DNA of 64,000 nt from Polynucleobacter hirudinilacicola (lineage in GTDB: Bacteria > Pseudomonadota > Gammaproteobacteria > Burkholderiales > Burkholderiaceae). The stretch lies in contig NZ_NAIA01000003.1 of assembly GCF_002192535.1 (NCBI RefSeq), positions 62,001 through 126,000 of the forward strand, read 5' to 3'. This document shows, one piece after another, positions 52,623 through 61,748 of the stretch. The position numbers were made by a program, and so were the translations under genes. Each line of letters opens with the position of its first letter. Position 1 is the first letter of the stretch. Under the pieces are notes generated by a model. It was not told where the DNA came from and ran no database searches. It worked only from the letters and a program-made list of their open reading frames with translations.

Positions 52623-53189
52623 CTAAACCCCTAAGGTAAATTGAACGGGGCTCTGAAAGCATTGGGCAGAAGAGCTTATGGACGTTGATTTTATTGGCGC
52701 AAATCTCCACAATGCTAGAGCCTTGAGCGCTGAATTATCTAAACCTTGAAAACCGGAACTCTGAATAAGGCTAACCTGATTCACAATGCCCCACTCATTC
52801 ACGCATAACTTCACAATCACCAAGCCCTGCTCTCTCAGTTGCCTACTTGCTAAAGGGTAATGGGGTTTAGGGTTATGAATGGCTGACCTGGCTGCTCGAT
52901 CTACCGAATGGCCAATTTCCTTGCCATAGCCCGACACACCAGATTCATCAGAAGGAATTGAACTGGAACTTTTGACATTTAAGGATGGATCCACAAGGGT
53001 TGTACTAGAAGGCTTTTCACGCGAAGATGGGGAATTACTTGCGCCCGACAGATTTACCATGAGAACCCCCGGCGCTGATGGGCTGACTTCTATATCGGGC
53101 CCCGATAATAGAACTAGTAAAACAAATACATGGGAGATTAATACGCCTGAAATAACAAAAATGTTTCTGGGCAATCCACTACAGAGCAA
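52623..53189 (-). CDS. TonB-family energy transducer
   Basis: A 188-residue protein: N-terminal membrane anchor (about 11-30, VISGVLISHVFVLLVLLSG), a Ser/Pro-rich periplasmic linker, and a C-terminal TonB domain (about 105-188; PHYPLASRQLREQGLVIVKLCVNEWGIVNQVSLIQSSGFQGLDNSALKALALWRF). Start TTG 53189 has AAGGAAG seven bases upstream. It powers the receptor in the same operon. No clear Fur box was found upstream, though one would be expected. Confidence 0.88.
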   Translation of the reverse strand: MLCSGLPRNIFVISGVLISHVFVLLVLLSGPDIEVSPSAPGVLMVNLSGASNSPSSREKPSSTTLVDPSLNVKSSSSIPSDESGVSGYGKEIGHSVDRAARSAIHNPKPHYPLASRQLREQGLVIVKLCVNEWGIVNQVSLIQSSGFQGLDNSALKALALWRFAPIKSTSISSSAQCFQSPVQFTLGV

Positions 53190-53346
53190 ATGACTTCCTT
53201 AAATAATAAATGGGCAACAACCTAAATCACTTGCTGACAGTATTTGCAGTAGTGAACTATGTTTTCAAATATTTTAAGGATGATGTAGTTGATTAACAAC
53301 CATGATCCCAATGGGGATCGGGCTTGTAGGGCTATTTAGTGTGGTA

Positions 53347-54507
53347 CTACTTTGTGACTAAACGCCAAAGTGATGTGACCTCTTTAGATCTCGCAGCATG
53401 TAACGCATCTGTTTTATCAAATACTTTTTGGTGCTGCGGCTTGGTATCTAAACGAGCAATGACTTTTAAGCCAGCAGCATCAAACCAAGACAGTAGCTCC
53501 CCTCTCGATCTCAAACCTAGATGTTCAGCTAAGTCTGAAAGAATGAGCCAGCCCTCACCACCCGGTAACAAATGATCTTTTAATTTACTCAAAAATCCTC
53601 TCAGCATCTGGCTATCCAGGTCATATACGGCATGCTCAAGAGAAGAACTAGGTCTAGCCGGCAACCATGGTGGATTACAAACAATCAGTGCCGCTTTTGC
53701 TGTTGGAAATAAATTCGTTTTCTGAATCTCAATCTGCTCATTTAAGCGTAACCGATCAATATTGTCTTGAGCACAAGCAATCGCTCGATCATCTTGATCG
53801 GTTGCAATAATCTTTTTAATCTCTCGTATTGCTAGCACTACCGATAGGACCCCCGTTCCGACGCCGACATCAAAAGCGATGGAGTTTTGCTTCAGAGCAA
53901 TTGGTAACGGCGCCTTGAGAACCAGCTCAATATATTCCCCACGAATTGGCGAGAACACACCGTAATGCGGATGAATGCGAATCTCCTCATCATCCCTTGC
54001 GAGAACTGGTACACCCTTTTTACGCCACTCATGGGCGCTGATAACGCCAAGCAACTCTCTTAAAGAGATAACATAAGGCTCAGCCTTCTCTCCATAGACC
54101 TCAAGACAGGCTCTGGCAACATCAGGCGCACGTCTTAATGAAATACTGTGATCAGCATTAATCGGAATCAGTACCATCCCTAAAATACGCGCTCTTTGGG
54201 ATTGCGCTAAGCGATGCAGATTGAAGGCATCTAAGGGAGTCTTGGTTTTCTCTTTAGCGACCCTGTCAGATCTGGTGGATTTCTTAGAGGGCTTATCAAC
54301 CCTTCTCACCAAAGCTTGCAAGAGCTGCCTGGCATTCTGAAAGTCACCCTTGTAAAGCATTGCAGTGCCTTCACAAGCTAAACGGTAAGCAATGTCAGCC
54401 GTTAAGGTGTCGTCAGCAACTTGGATCTTTTGATGTGGTGCGATCCCATTTTCTGAATGCCATTTTGCTGAATGGATTTGGCCACCCTCATCCCATTGGA
54501 TCATCAC
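53347..54507 (-). CDS. SAM-dependent methyltransferase (NPPW type)
   Basis: A 386-residue protein whose C-terminal half is a class I methyltransferase with motif I IAFDVGVGTGVLSVVLA and motif IV VCNPPWLPARP, the signature of N-methyltransferases acting on bases or on glutamine side chains. The N-terminal half (about 1-170) is an unrecognised basic domain with a helix-rich segment. Similar to the HemK/RlmG group; the substrate (rRNA or release factor/ribosomal protein) cannot be told. Single gene, near tonB; the 157-bp gap to tonB shows nothing clear. Confidence 0.8.
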   Translation of the reverse strand: MMIQWDEGGQIHSAKWHSENGIAPHQKIQVADDTLTADIAYRLACEGTAMLYKGDFQNARQLLQALVRRVDKPSKKSTRSDRVAKEKTKTPLDAFNLHRLAQSQRARILGMVLIPINADHSISLRRAPDVARACLEVYGEKAEPYVISLRELLGVISAHEWRKKGVPVLARDDEEIRIHPHYGVFSPIRGEYIELVLKAPLPIALKQNSIAFDVGVGTGVLSVVLAIREIKKIIATDQDDRAIACAQDNIDRLRLNEQIEIQKTNLFPTAKAALIVCNPPWLPARPSSSLEHAVYDLDSQMLRGFLSKLKDHLLPGGEGWLILSDLAEHLGLRSRGELLSWFDAAGLKVIARLDTKPQHQKVFDKTDALHAARSKEVTSLWRLVTK

Positions 54508-54518
54508 TTCAGCAGCAC

Positions 54519-55373
54519 CTAGGCGACCACAAAGCGATTGTTTTGATAATCACTAATTGCTTGTTCAATCTCAGCCCGTGTATTCATTACAAAGGGGCCA
54601 TACTGCACAATCGGCTCATGCAAAGGCAGGGCTGCTAGCACAATGAACTGAGCGCCCGATTCTCCTGACTTGGCTTTTAAGCGATCACCATCACCAAGCA
54701 CAATCGCTGCTTGCTTGGGGGCTGGCCGCATGGGACCGCCTACCTCAAGATCGCCTTCATACACATAGACAAATGCATTGAGCTCTTTAGGAATGTGATA
54801 CTCAAATTCTGTATTAGGTGGTAGGTGAACATCTAGAAATAATGGTGATGTCGTAATTCCCTGAATTGGGCCTTGAACTTCATTGCCCTCTTCTTTATAG
54901 GAGCCTGCAATCACTTTTACGGAACTGCCATTAGCAAGCGATAACTTAGGAATATCTTCCACTTGAATATCTTTGTAACCCGCAGGCTTCATCTTTTCCA
55001 CTGCAGGTAAATTAATCCACAATTGAAAGCCACGCATTAAACCACTCACCTGCTGTGGCATCTCTGAATGAATAATGCCGCGCCCAGCTGTCATCCACTG
55101 CACACCACCCGTCTTGAGATGACCCTGATTGCCTAGATGATCCTCATGCAACATATGGCCTTCAAGCATGTAGGTCACAGTCTCAAAACCTCGATGTGGA
55201 TGGGCCGGAAAGCCTGCAACATAGTCATTTGGATCATTGGATGAAAACTCATCGAGCATCAAGAATGGATCTAATCTGACTTGCTGCTGACCTCCAAGAC
55301 TGCGCCGCAGCTTAACACCTGCACCATCTGAAGTGGCAACACCAGGAATGACAGTTTGAATATTACGGATCAT
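54519..55373 (-). CDS. Pirin family protein
   Basis: A 284-residue bicupin. The N-terminal cupin has the metal ligands in FPAHPHRGFETVTYMLEGHMLHEDHLGN and WMTAGRGIIHSEMP; the C-terminal cupin is shorter. Some pirins act as quercetin dioxygenases, others as regulators. It precedes the CMD protein gene on the same strand, so both may respond to the same metabolite or oxidative stress. Complete by length. Confidence 0.92.
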   Translation of the reverse strand: MIRNIQTVIPGVATSDGAGVKLRRSLGGQQQVRLDPFLMLDEFSSNDPNDYVAGFPAHPHRGFETVTYMLEGHMLHEDHLGNQGHLKTGGVQWMTAGRGIIHSEMPQQVSGLMRGFQLWINLPAVEKMKPAGYKDIQVEDIPKLSLANGSSVKVIAGSYKEEGNEVQGPIQGITTSPLFLDVHLPPNTEFEYHIPKELNAFVYVYEGDLEVGGPMRPAPKQAAIVLGDGDRLKAKSGESGAQFIVLAALPLHEPIVQYGPFVMNTRAEIEQAISDYQNNRFVVA

Positions 55374-55388
55374 CTTTTAGTCATTTCA

Positions 55389-55940
55389 TTAAGCCGGAGG
55401 ATGATCTTCAGGATTAACATCTAAAGCAATCAAGAAACGGGACACCATGTTGTACGCAGCAATCACGGTCACTAACTCAACCGTATCGGTGCTACCCAAT
55501 TCTTTTTGCAGGCGCTTCATTAATTCAGAATCCACCTTGATCTGACGAGTCATCTGAAAAGTTAAATCAGCGGCATCATTTTCAACTTGAGTAAAGAGAT
55601 TTCTTGGGAAGCTAGCCTGCCCAATCAATCGAAGTCCTTGTACTTGCTCTTCAGTGCCACCAGCCTTCTTAAAAGGAGGAGCATGATGAAAAAACTCATA
55701 CTCAGCGCCATTCAGAACTGCTACGCCACACATTGCAAGCTCACGCAGCTTGGGATCTAAAGAAAGATTATTCCGAATTTCGCCAATGAAATGATTCCAA
55801 CCCTCTGCGATTGGAACGCTGTGAAGAAGCATGCGGTCTAAATTAATAAACTGACCACCACGTCTTTTGCGAATAGCAGCAACTAGCTCAGCTGGCTCCG
55901 CTAAATCCATTGGTTGATAAGGAATTAAACGTTCAGACAT
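55389..55940 (-). CDS. Carboxymuconolactone decarboxylase family protein
   Basis: A 183-residue helical protein of the CMD family (LDPKLRELAMCGVAVLNGAEYEFFHHAPPFKKAG). The usual active-site CxxC of the AhpD type is replaced by ...NGAEYEFFHH, so it is not a peroxidase reductase of that type. It may handle ring-derived lactones or be of unknown activity. Sixteen bases before the pirin gene; follows the Bug protein gene by ten. Confidence 0.85.
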   Translation of the reverse strand: MSERLIPYQPMDLAEPAELVAAIRKRRGGQFINLDRMLLHSVPIAEGWNHFIGEIRNNLSLDPKLRELAMCGVAVLNGAEYEFFHHAPPFKKAGGTEEQVQGLRLIGQASFPRNLFTQVENDAADLTFQMTRQIKVDSELMKRLQKELGSTDTVELVTVIAAYNMVSRFLIALDVNPEDHPPA

Positions 55941-55949
55941 ATCTTCTTT

Positions 55950-56951
55950 CTACTGAGCAGTTTCTTTAATGTTGTTCTCAATTACGAACTTGCCCCAAAT
56001 ACCAATTTGTTTACCAATAAATTCACGGGCGGTTTCAGAGGTACCACCAATAAGCTCAATCCCCTGAGATTTAAATTTCTCAGCAACTGCTGGGGTTTTT
56101 AAGGCTTTATTTAAAGCTTTATTCATCGCATCCACAATCGCAGGTGGGGTTTTTCCTGGCGCTAACACTGCCCACCATGCTGGCGCATTAAAACCTGGGA
56201 AGCCGCTCTCAGAAACTGTAGGCACATTCGGCAAGGCAGCGGTTCGCTTAGCGGTAGTAATTACCAAAGGAATCACGCCACCACTATCCACATGGGGCTT
56301 GACCAAGAACTCTGAACCAACAGCTAGTTGCACTTGTCCACCTAAAGCGTCCTGCATTAAAGGACCGCCGCCACGATAAGGAATGTGATTCCAGTCAAAG
56401 CCTGCTTGCTTGGCAAGACGCGCCATTGATAAGTGCCCCAAGCTACCAATACCAATAGAGCCGTAACTAAATGGTTTGCCTGCCTTAGACATCTCTGTCA
56501 GCTGTTTGAAACTAGTGATGCCTGAATTTTTACTGGCCACCAAAACCATTGGTGAAGTACCTATCAAAATTACAGGTGCGATATCTTTAATCGTATCGTA
56601 GGGAAGTTTATCTTTAAGGCTGGGATTAACACCATGCGTATCAAACACCACAGCAAAGGTGTAACCATCTGCATCAGCCCTCGTCAATGCTGCAGTACCA
56701 ATCACACCAGATGCGCCACCAATATTTTCCACAATGACGTTTTGCTTTAGCTCGGATTGCAAAGCTGGCGCCAACACGCGGGCAACTTGGTCAACTGATC
56801 CACCAGGTGGAAATACTGCAATCATCCGAATCGGTTTTTGGGTAGGCCAAGTTCCCACTCCGGCCGTCTGGGCAAGTGACATACTGGCCGCCCCTAAGGT
56901 AAATAGGCCTAGAAATAGGACTCTTTTGGCCATTTTGGCTAGATGCAGCAT
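55950..56951 (-). CDS. TctC/Bug-family tripartite transporter substrate-binding protein
   Basis: A 333-residue periplasmic binding protein: signal peptide (about 1-27), then the Bug hallmarks KPIRMIAVFPPGGSVDQVARVLAPAL, IVENIGGASGVIGTAAL and PYRGGGPLMQDALGGQV. No TctA/TctB membrane genes are nearby, the usual state of Bug genes in Burkholderiales. Ligand is probably a carboxylate or aromatic acid. Probably co-transcribed with the CMD and pirin genes. Confidence 0.9.
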   Translation of the reverse strand: MLHLAKMAKRVLFLGLFTLGAASMSLAQTAGVGTWPTQKPIRMIAVFPPGGSVDQVARVLAPALQSELKQNVIVENIGGASGVIGTAALTRADADGYTFAVVFDTHGVNPSLKDKLPYDTIKDIAPVILIGTSPMVLVASKNSGITSFKQLTEMSKAGKPFSYGSIGIGSLGHLSMARLAKQAGFDWNHIPYRGGGPLMQDALGGQVQLAVGSEFLVKPHVDSGGVIPLVITTAKRTAALPNVPTVSESGFPGFNAPAWWAVLAPGKTPPAIVDAMNKALNKALKTPAVAEKFKSQGIELIGGTSETAREFIGKQIGIWGKFVIENNIKETAQ

Positions 56952-57039
56952 GGGTTGTCTCCTTTGAATAAGACCTCAAGATTACCACCCCCAAGGTCTA
57001 TTTGCTCGATAATGAAGGGGTAGCTTGAAGAGAGAAGAA

Positions 57040-57810
57040 ATGAAGTCGATTCTGAATATTGCCGCATATTTATTTGTCAGCCTTGATGGTCTGCCAGACT
57101 TGCGCACCAAAATGCTGAACGAATGCAATAGCCGTGGGCTGAAAGGGACCATTTTGCTCACAGGCGAAGGTATCAATATGTTTCTGGCTGGCAAAGAGAC
57201 AGAGTTACGCGGATTTTTAGATTGGCTGCGTGAAGACTCTCGCTTTCAGACGCTCCAAGCAAAAGAAAGTTGGTCAGACGAACAACCATTTAAAAAGATG
57301 CTGATCAAACTGAAGAACGAAATTATTCGCATGAACCACCCTGCGATTCGTCCTGAAGAAGGGCGCGCCAAGTTTATTACCCCAAAGAAATTAAAAGAGT
57401 GGCTTGATCGCGGTACTGATGACCTGGGTCGCCCCGTAGTGATGGTAGATACTCGTAATGCATTCGAAGTCGACTACGGTACATTTGAAAATGCGTTGCA
57501 CTTCAACATTGAAAAGTTCACAGAATTTCCGCAGGCCATTACAGCCCATAAAGATGAGCTTGCAGACAAAACCTTGGTGAGTTTTTGTACTGGCGGTATT
57601 CGCTGTGAAAAATCAGGGCTTTATATGCGTGAGATTGGAATGCACCATAGCTACCAACTCGAAGGTGGCATTCTGAAATATTTTGAGGAAGTTGGCTCCG
57701 CGCACTACCAAGGCAGCTGCTTTGTCTTTGATGAACGCGAAGCCCTTGAGCCGAATCTTGACTCTATCCCTGTCGAGCGCTCGATTAGGAAAAAACTGAA
57801 AGTAGGCTAA
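57040..57810 (+). CDS. trhO: tRNA uridine(34) hydroxylase TrhO, rhodanese family
   Basis: A 256-residue protein: N-terminal acylphosphatase-like domain (NIAAYLFVSLDGLPDLRTKMLNECNSRGLKGTILLTGEGIN) and a rhodanese domain with the active-site loop FCTGGIRCEKSG. TrhO makes 5-hydroxyuridine at the tRNA wobble position with oxygen. I use ATG 57040, preceded by GAGAGAAG; the track starts with TTG 57025. Single gene, divergent from the Bug gene. Confidence 0.92.
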   Translation: MKSILNIAAYLFVSLDGLPDLRTKMLNECNSRGLKGTILLTGEGINMFLAGKETELRGFLDWLREDSRFQTLQAKESWSDEQPFKKMLIKLKNEIIRMNHPAIRPEEGRAKFITPKKLKEWLDRGTDDLGRPVVMVDTRNAFEVDYGTFENALHFNIEKFTEFPQAITAHKDELADKTLVSFCTGGIRCEKSGLYMREIGMHHSYQLEGGILKYFEEVGSAHYQGSCFVFDEREALEPNLDSIPVERSIRKKLKVG

Positions 57811-57815
57811 ATAAC

Positions 57816-58118
57816 TTAGGCTGACTTAGCAACCAAAGTCATATGCTCCACATGGGGTGGCTTTGCGAAGTATGACCCAACAATGGCACGCCAATCTGCG
57901 AAGGCCGCAGATCCCCGGAAATCGACCGTATGATTCTCCAGAGTGTCCCAGTAAATCAGCAATAAATAGCGAGATGGGGTTTCCATGCTGTGATTTACCT
58001 TGTACCCACGAAACCCTTTTGCCTTAGAAATCACAGTCTCAACCCCCTGCACAATGGCTCTCTCGAAGTCTTTCTGTTTAGACGGGTCAATTTCAATGTC
58101 GCAATGCTCCAAAATCAT
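57816..58118 (-). CDS. Antibiotic biosynthesis monooxygenase-like protein
   Basis: A 100-residue ferredoxin-like (ABM) protein: ILEHCDIEIDPSKQKDFERAIVQGVETVISKAKGFRGYKVN and SRYLLLIYWDTLENHTVDFRGSAAFADWRAIVGSYF. Such small dimeric proteins oxidise or bind aromatic compounds, but the activity of most is unknown. Convergent with trhO, five bases apart. The 184 bp to the next gene show nothing definite. Confidence 0.85.
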   Translation of the reverse strand: MILEHCDIEIDPSKQKDFERAIVQGVETVISKAKGFRGYKVNHSMETPSRYLLLIYWDTLENHTVDFRGSAAFADWRAIVGSYFAKPPHVEHMTLVAKSA

Positions 58119-58302
58119 CAGATTTCCTTAGTCAAAATAGATAGCTCATCAATAGTAAACTTATTACACCAGAATTATATTCATACAAAACAATCGTCAA
58201 GACCGAAGAGATGTCTCAAGCTATTAATCGGCCACTGCCGATTTTTTTATCCACACTCAACACTCCTTTGCACCCAGGACCAATTCTTCAGAAAGCATTT
58301 CT

Positions 58303-59280
58303 ATGGCCTCATTACCAAACATTGTCATCCTAGGAGATTATGAGCGCGCCCTGCGCCGTTTTTCAAGCTGGGATAAGTTAGATCAAAAAGCAAAGTTGAC
58401 CATTCATCACGAGCCTTTGCGTGATGAGGCTTTATATGAAGCCGTTAAAGATGCGGATGCAATTGCGATTGTGCGCGATCGCTCACCATTTAATGAGGCG
58501 CTGATTGCGCGCCTACCAAAGCTAAAGTTTTTGATGTTTACTGGGGAGCGTAATGGTACCCTTGAAGCCGCAGCCCTAGTGTCACGCAATATTCCAATGG
58601 CTTGCACACTAGGTGGCCCCTCTAAGGAAACGACTGCAGAACTGACTTGGGCTTTAATTTTAGGGGCCTCTAAACGCCTCATTGAACAAAATAAACTCAT
58701 CGCTTCTGGTGGTTGGCGCGACTCACTCTCAGTGCTGCCAATGCTCTCTGGAGAGCGATTGGGCGTCATGGGGCTTGGCGCAATTGGTAGTCGAGTAGCT
58801 CGCGTCGGTGCAGCCTTTGGCATGGAGGTGGTTGCCTGGAGTCCGCGTATGACCCCAGAGCGTGCTGCTGCCGAGAATGCCAAATCCGTCAGCATGGAAG
58901 AGTTACTCAAAACTTCCAAGGTTGTCACCATGCACCTAGTAGCAGGACCCGGAACCAAGGGCTTGATTAGTGCAGATCAATTGGATTTAATGCGACCGGA
59001 CTCTATCCTAGTAAACACGTCACGTTCCGCACTCATCAATATGACAGATTTACAACAGGCTCTTGCTGCAGGCAAACCTGGGCAAGCAGCTGTAGATGTA
59101 TTTGATATTGAGCCATTACCCGAAAAAGATCCTCTACGCAATACGCAGAACTTACTCGTGACACCACATCTTGGTTTTATTGCTGAGCCTATTTTTGCCA
59201 CCTTCTCTAAAGGCATTACTGAAACTTTAGAGGCATGGCTGGAACAAAAGCCGGTGCCTCATCCATTTAAGCCTCAGTAA
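58303..59280 (+). CDS. D-isomer specific 2-hydroxyacid dehydrogenase family protein
   Basis: A 325-residue NAD(P)-dependent oxidoreductase. The nucleotide-binding loop GLGAIGSRVARVGAAFGMEV is intact and the catalytic Arg (NTSRSALIN), Glu (DIEPLPEKDPL) and His (VTPHLGF) are in order. It would reduce 2-ketoacids to D-2-hydroxyacids; which one is not clear. Followed by the chrA pair with a 12-bp gap, so it may share a transcript with them. Confidence 0.88.
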   Translation: MASLPNIVILGDYERALRRFSSWDKLDQKAKLTIHHEPLRDEALYEAVKDADAIAIVRDRSPFNEALIARLPKLKFLMFTGERNGTLEAAALVSRNIPMACTLGGPSKETTAELTWALILGASKRLIEQNKLIASGGWRDSLSVLPMLSGERLGVMGLGAIGSRVARVGAAFGMEVVAWSPRMTPERAAAENAKSVSMEELLKTSKVVTMHLVAGPGTKGLISADQLDLMRPDSILVNTSRSALINMTDLQQALAAGKPGQAAVDVFDIEPLPEKDPLRNTQNLLVTPHLGFIAEPIFATFSKGITETLEAWLEQKPVPHPFKPQ

Positions 59281-59292
59281 ATATCGCGCATT

Positions 59293-59832
59293 TTGAAAAC
59301 ACTCACGCCTAAACAACTTTTTATCAGCTTTAGCAAGATCGGGATGTCTGGTTTTGGCGGCGTCCTTCCTTGGGCGCGGCGCACTTTAGTAGAGCGCGAC
59401 AAAGTTCTGACCTCTGAAGAATTTAGTGCGATTTTAGGAATTTGCCAAATTGTTCCAGGCCCAAACATTATGAATCTAGCGGTGTGCGTTGGATCTAGAT
59501 TTGCAGGAGCAAGAGGTGCATTAGCCGCAATTCTCGGCTTATCTTTGGGGCCTATTGCAATCGTATTATGTTTGGCACTGCTTTATGAGCACTACAGCTA
59601 TCTCGAATCCGTTAAGGGCCTCCTGCGTGGTATATCAGCGGTAGGGGTTGGCTTAATAGCCTCAACTGGCTTCAAGATGCTAAGGGATGAATTTCGTTAC
59701 CCAGCGATGTTTCTAGTTGTAATACTCACCATCATTGCAGCCACAGTATTCCATCTTGGTTTAGGTTACGTTGTCCTGCTAGTTTCTCCGATTGCAATCT
59801 TCTTAGCGAGAAAAAAGGCGCAAGCTCTATGA
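59293..59832 (+). CDS. Chromate transporter, ChrA domain (first half)
   Basis: A 179-residue membrane protein of the short ChrA family (LFISFSKIGMSGFGGVLPWARRTLV, and GICQIVPGPNIMNLAVCVGSRFAGARGALAA). Short ChrA proteins are encoded as pairs that form the equivalent of one long chromate transporter. It starts with TTG and overlaps the second half by four bases (ATGA). Function for chromate or sulfate is inferred from family. Confidence 0.9.
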   Translation: MKTLTPKQLFISFSKIGMSGFGGVLPWARRTLVERDKVLTSEEFSAILGICQIVPGPNIMNLAVCVGSRFAGARGALAAILGLSLGPIAIVLCLALLYEHYSYLESVKGLLRGISAVGVGLIASTGFKMLRDEFRYPAMFLVVILTIIAATVFHLGLGYVVLLVSPIAIFLARKKAQAL

Positions 59833-60350
59833 GTATCTTGCTAAGCCTTTTCTTAAAACTATCGGCCTTTTCACTGGTTGCCTTTGGCGGAGTAAATGCC
59901 TTATTGCCAGTCTTATTTAATTTGGCCGTCAATCAAGAGCATTGGATTGATGTCCAGACATTTTCTGACTACTTTGCAATAGCCCAAGCTGCACCAGGCC
60001 CTAACTTTATGACCGTTACCTTAATTGGCTGGCATATTTATGGTGTGATTGGCGCACTTCTAGCTACCGTCGCTATAGCCTGGCCATCATCAATTCTGGT
60101 TTACTTCCTACAGCGCTTCATCATGGGAATGAAAAACCCATTAAGCAAAAAAACGATTCAATATGCCGCAGCTGCTCTTGCCATTGGCCTAGTTCTCTCT
60201 TCGGCATGGGAAATTTCCCTACACATTAATCACAGCTTAGCTGCATACCTATTGACGATTGCCACAATCACCATTACCTTCTTTACACGTTGGCATCCAC
60301 TGTATCTGATTGCAATCGGTGGGGCACTGGGAGCTTTAGGATTTATTTAA
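59829..60350 (+). CDS. Chromate transporter, ChrA domain (second half)
   Basis: A 173-residue membrane protein with the same fold and motif order as the preceding half (FLKLSAFSLVAFGGVNALLPVL, then AIAQAAPGPNFMTVTLIGW). The pair is a typical split ChrA. It ends 20 bp before a TctC-type gene. Confidence 0.9.
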   Translation: MSILLSLFLKLSAFSLVAFGGVNALLPVLFNLAVNQEHWIDVQTFSDYFAIAQAAPGPNFMTVTLIGWHIYGVIGALLATVAIAWPSSILVYFLQRFIMGMKNPLSKKTIQYAAAALAIGLVLSSAWEISLHINHSLAAYLLTIATITITFFTRWHPLYLIAIGGALGALGFI

Positions 60351-60370
60351 ACCTGAATTGGGATACAAGC

Positions 60371-61348
60371 ATGCGATTCATTCAAAAACTTTTTATCTGT
60401 GCGCTCAGTCTTGTAGGCATCTACACCTCGACAGCTGTTGCGCAAAACAATTACCCCAATAAGCCCATTAACTTCATCGTGCCTTACGGTGCCGGTGGAA
60501 GCGCAGACTCCCGCAGTCGTCAGCTCGCACAAAAAATGAGTGTGCTGCTCAAGCAGCCAATAGTAATTGATAACAAGCCTGGAGCGGGTGGCAATATTGG
60601 TACCGAGTTTATTGCCCGAGCAGCCCCGGATGGCTATACGATCGGCATGGGTAACTTTGCACCGATGGCAGTGAATAAAACACTATTTGGTAATTTACGT
60701 TACGACCCTGAAGTTGATTTGAGTCCAGTCATGCTGATTGAAAAAGGTCCACTTGTATTAGTAGTGAATCCCAATTCCCCCTATAAAACGATTGGCGATA
60801 TTGTGACTGCAGCCAAAGCTAAGCCCGATACCCTCACCTTCTCGTCTGGCGGGATCGGTGGAAGCCACCAACTTTCTGCTGAGCTCTTTGAGCTCAATGC
60901 CGGCATCACCATGATTCACGTGCCATACAAAAGTGGTTCAGCTGCCTTGACAGATCTCATGGCTGGCAATGTTGACATCATGTTTGATCAAATGTATTCC
61001 GCTGTACCAAACATCAAAGGCGATAAGCTTCGTCCAATTGCGATCACAAGCAAAAAACGCTCGCCGCTGTTGCCAAATGTGCCGAGCTTTGCAGAGCTGG
61101 GATACCCCAAGGTTGAGGTTCTCAATTGGCAAGGACTCATTGTCCCCAAGGGAACGCCTAAAGCAATCATTGATAAGTTGAATGCCGCTGCAAATGAAGC
61201 CCTAAAGGATCCTGGGATTCGGGAGATCATGCTCTCTCAAGGAAATGAGATTGGTGGCGGTAGTCCAGCAGAGTTTGCTGCGCTGATTAAATCAGAGTCT
61301 GCAAAATGGAGTGCTGTTGTTAAGGCGGCCAACATCAAGCCAGAGTGA
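60371..61348 (+). CDS. TctC/Bug-family substrate-binding protein
   Basis: A 325-residue periplasmic protein: signal peptide (about 1-23, TAVA before QNN), then KPINFIVPYGAGGSADSRSRQLAQKM, VIDNKPGAGGNIGTEFIARAAPDGYTIGMG and HVPYKSGSAALTDLMAGNVD. I start at ATG 60371; the track ORF extends upstream into chrA. No partner membrane genes. Ligand unknown. Confidence 0.9.
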   Translation: MRFIQKLFICALSLVGIYTSTAVAQNNYPNKPINFIVPYGAGGSADSRSRQLAQKMSVLLKQPIVIDNKPGAGGNIGTEFIARAAPDGYTIGMGNFAPMAVNKTLFGNLRYDPEVDLSPVMLIEKGPLVLVVNPNSPYKTIGDIVTAAKAKPDTLTFSSGGIGGSHQLSAELFELNAGITMIHVPYKSGSAALTDLMAGNVDIMFDQMYSAVPNIKGDKLRPIAITSKKRSPLLPNVPSFAELGYPKVEVLNWQGLIVPKGTPKAIIDKLNAAANEALKDPGIREIMLSQGNEIGGGSPAEFAALIKSESAKWSAVVKAANIKPE

Positions 61349-61361
61349 ATCTATTCAATCC

Positions 61362-61739
61362 TTACTTGAGAGCTTGATAGGTCAGAATACCTAAGAAGGT
61401 TAAAACCAGCGAGCCCACTAAATGTAGGAGCGCTGTTCCTAGGGCCCAGGTAATTTCTCCGCGCTGCATCAGAGTAACCACTTCAGCAGAAAAGCTCGAG
61501 AAGGTAGTTAAGCCCCCCAGAAAGCCCGTGATCACAAATAACCTCCATTCAGGAGAGAGGTTTGGATTATTGCCAAAAAAAGCAATCGCAATTCCAATCA
61601 GATAGCCGCCCACCAGATTAGATAGCAGGGTTCCCAACGGAATCATGGATGCCGAACCTGCAACCAGGAAATTAAATCCGGCTCTTAGCAATGCACCAAA
61701 GCCTGCGCCGAAGAAAATCGCAAAGATAGAGAGCCACAT
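61362..61739 (-). CDS. crcB: Fluoride exporter CrcB/Fluc
   Basis: A 125-residue four-span membrane protein: GAGFGALLRAGFNFL, PLGTLLSNLVGGYLIGIAI, FVITGFLGGLTTFSSFSAEVV. These are the conserved pore residues of Fluc channels, which expel fluoride as dimers. Complete. I looked for a fluoride riboswitch upstream but saw none; the nearest gene on the same strand (DODA-like) is nine bases away. Confidence 0.95.
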   Translation of the reverse strand: MWLSIFAIFFGAGFGALLRAGFNFLVAGSASMIPLGTLLSNLVGGYLIGIAIAFFGNNPNLSPEWRLFVITGFLGGLTTFSSFSAEVVTLMQRGEITWALGTALLHLVGSLVLTFLGILTYQALK

Positions 61740-61748
61740 AGTCAGTAT

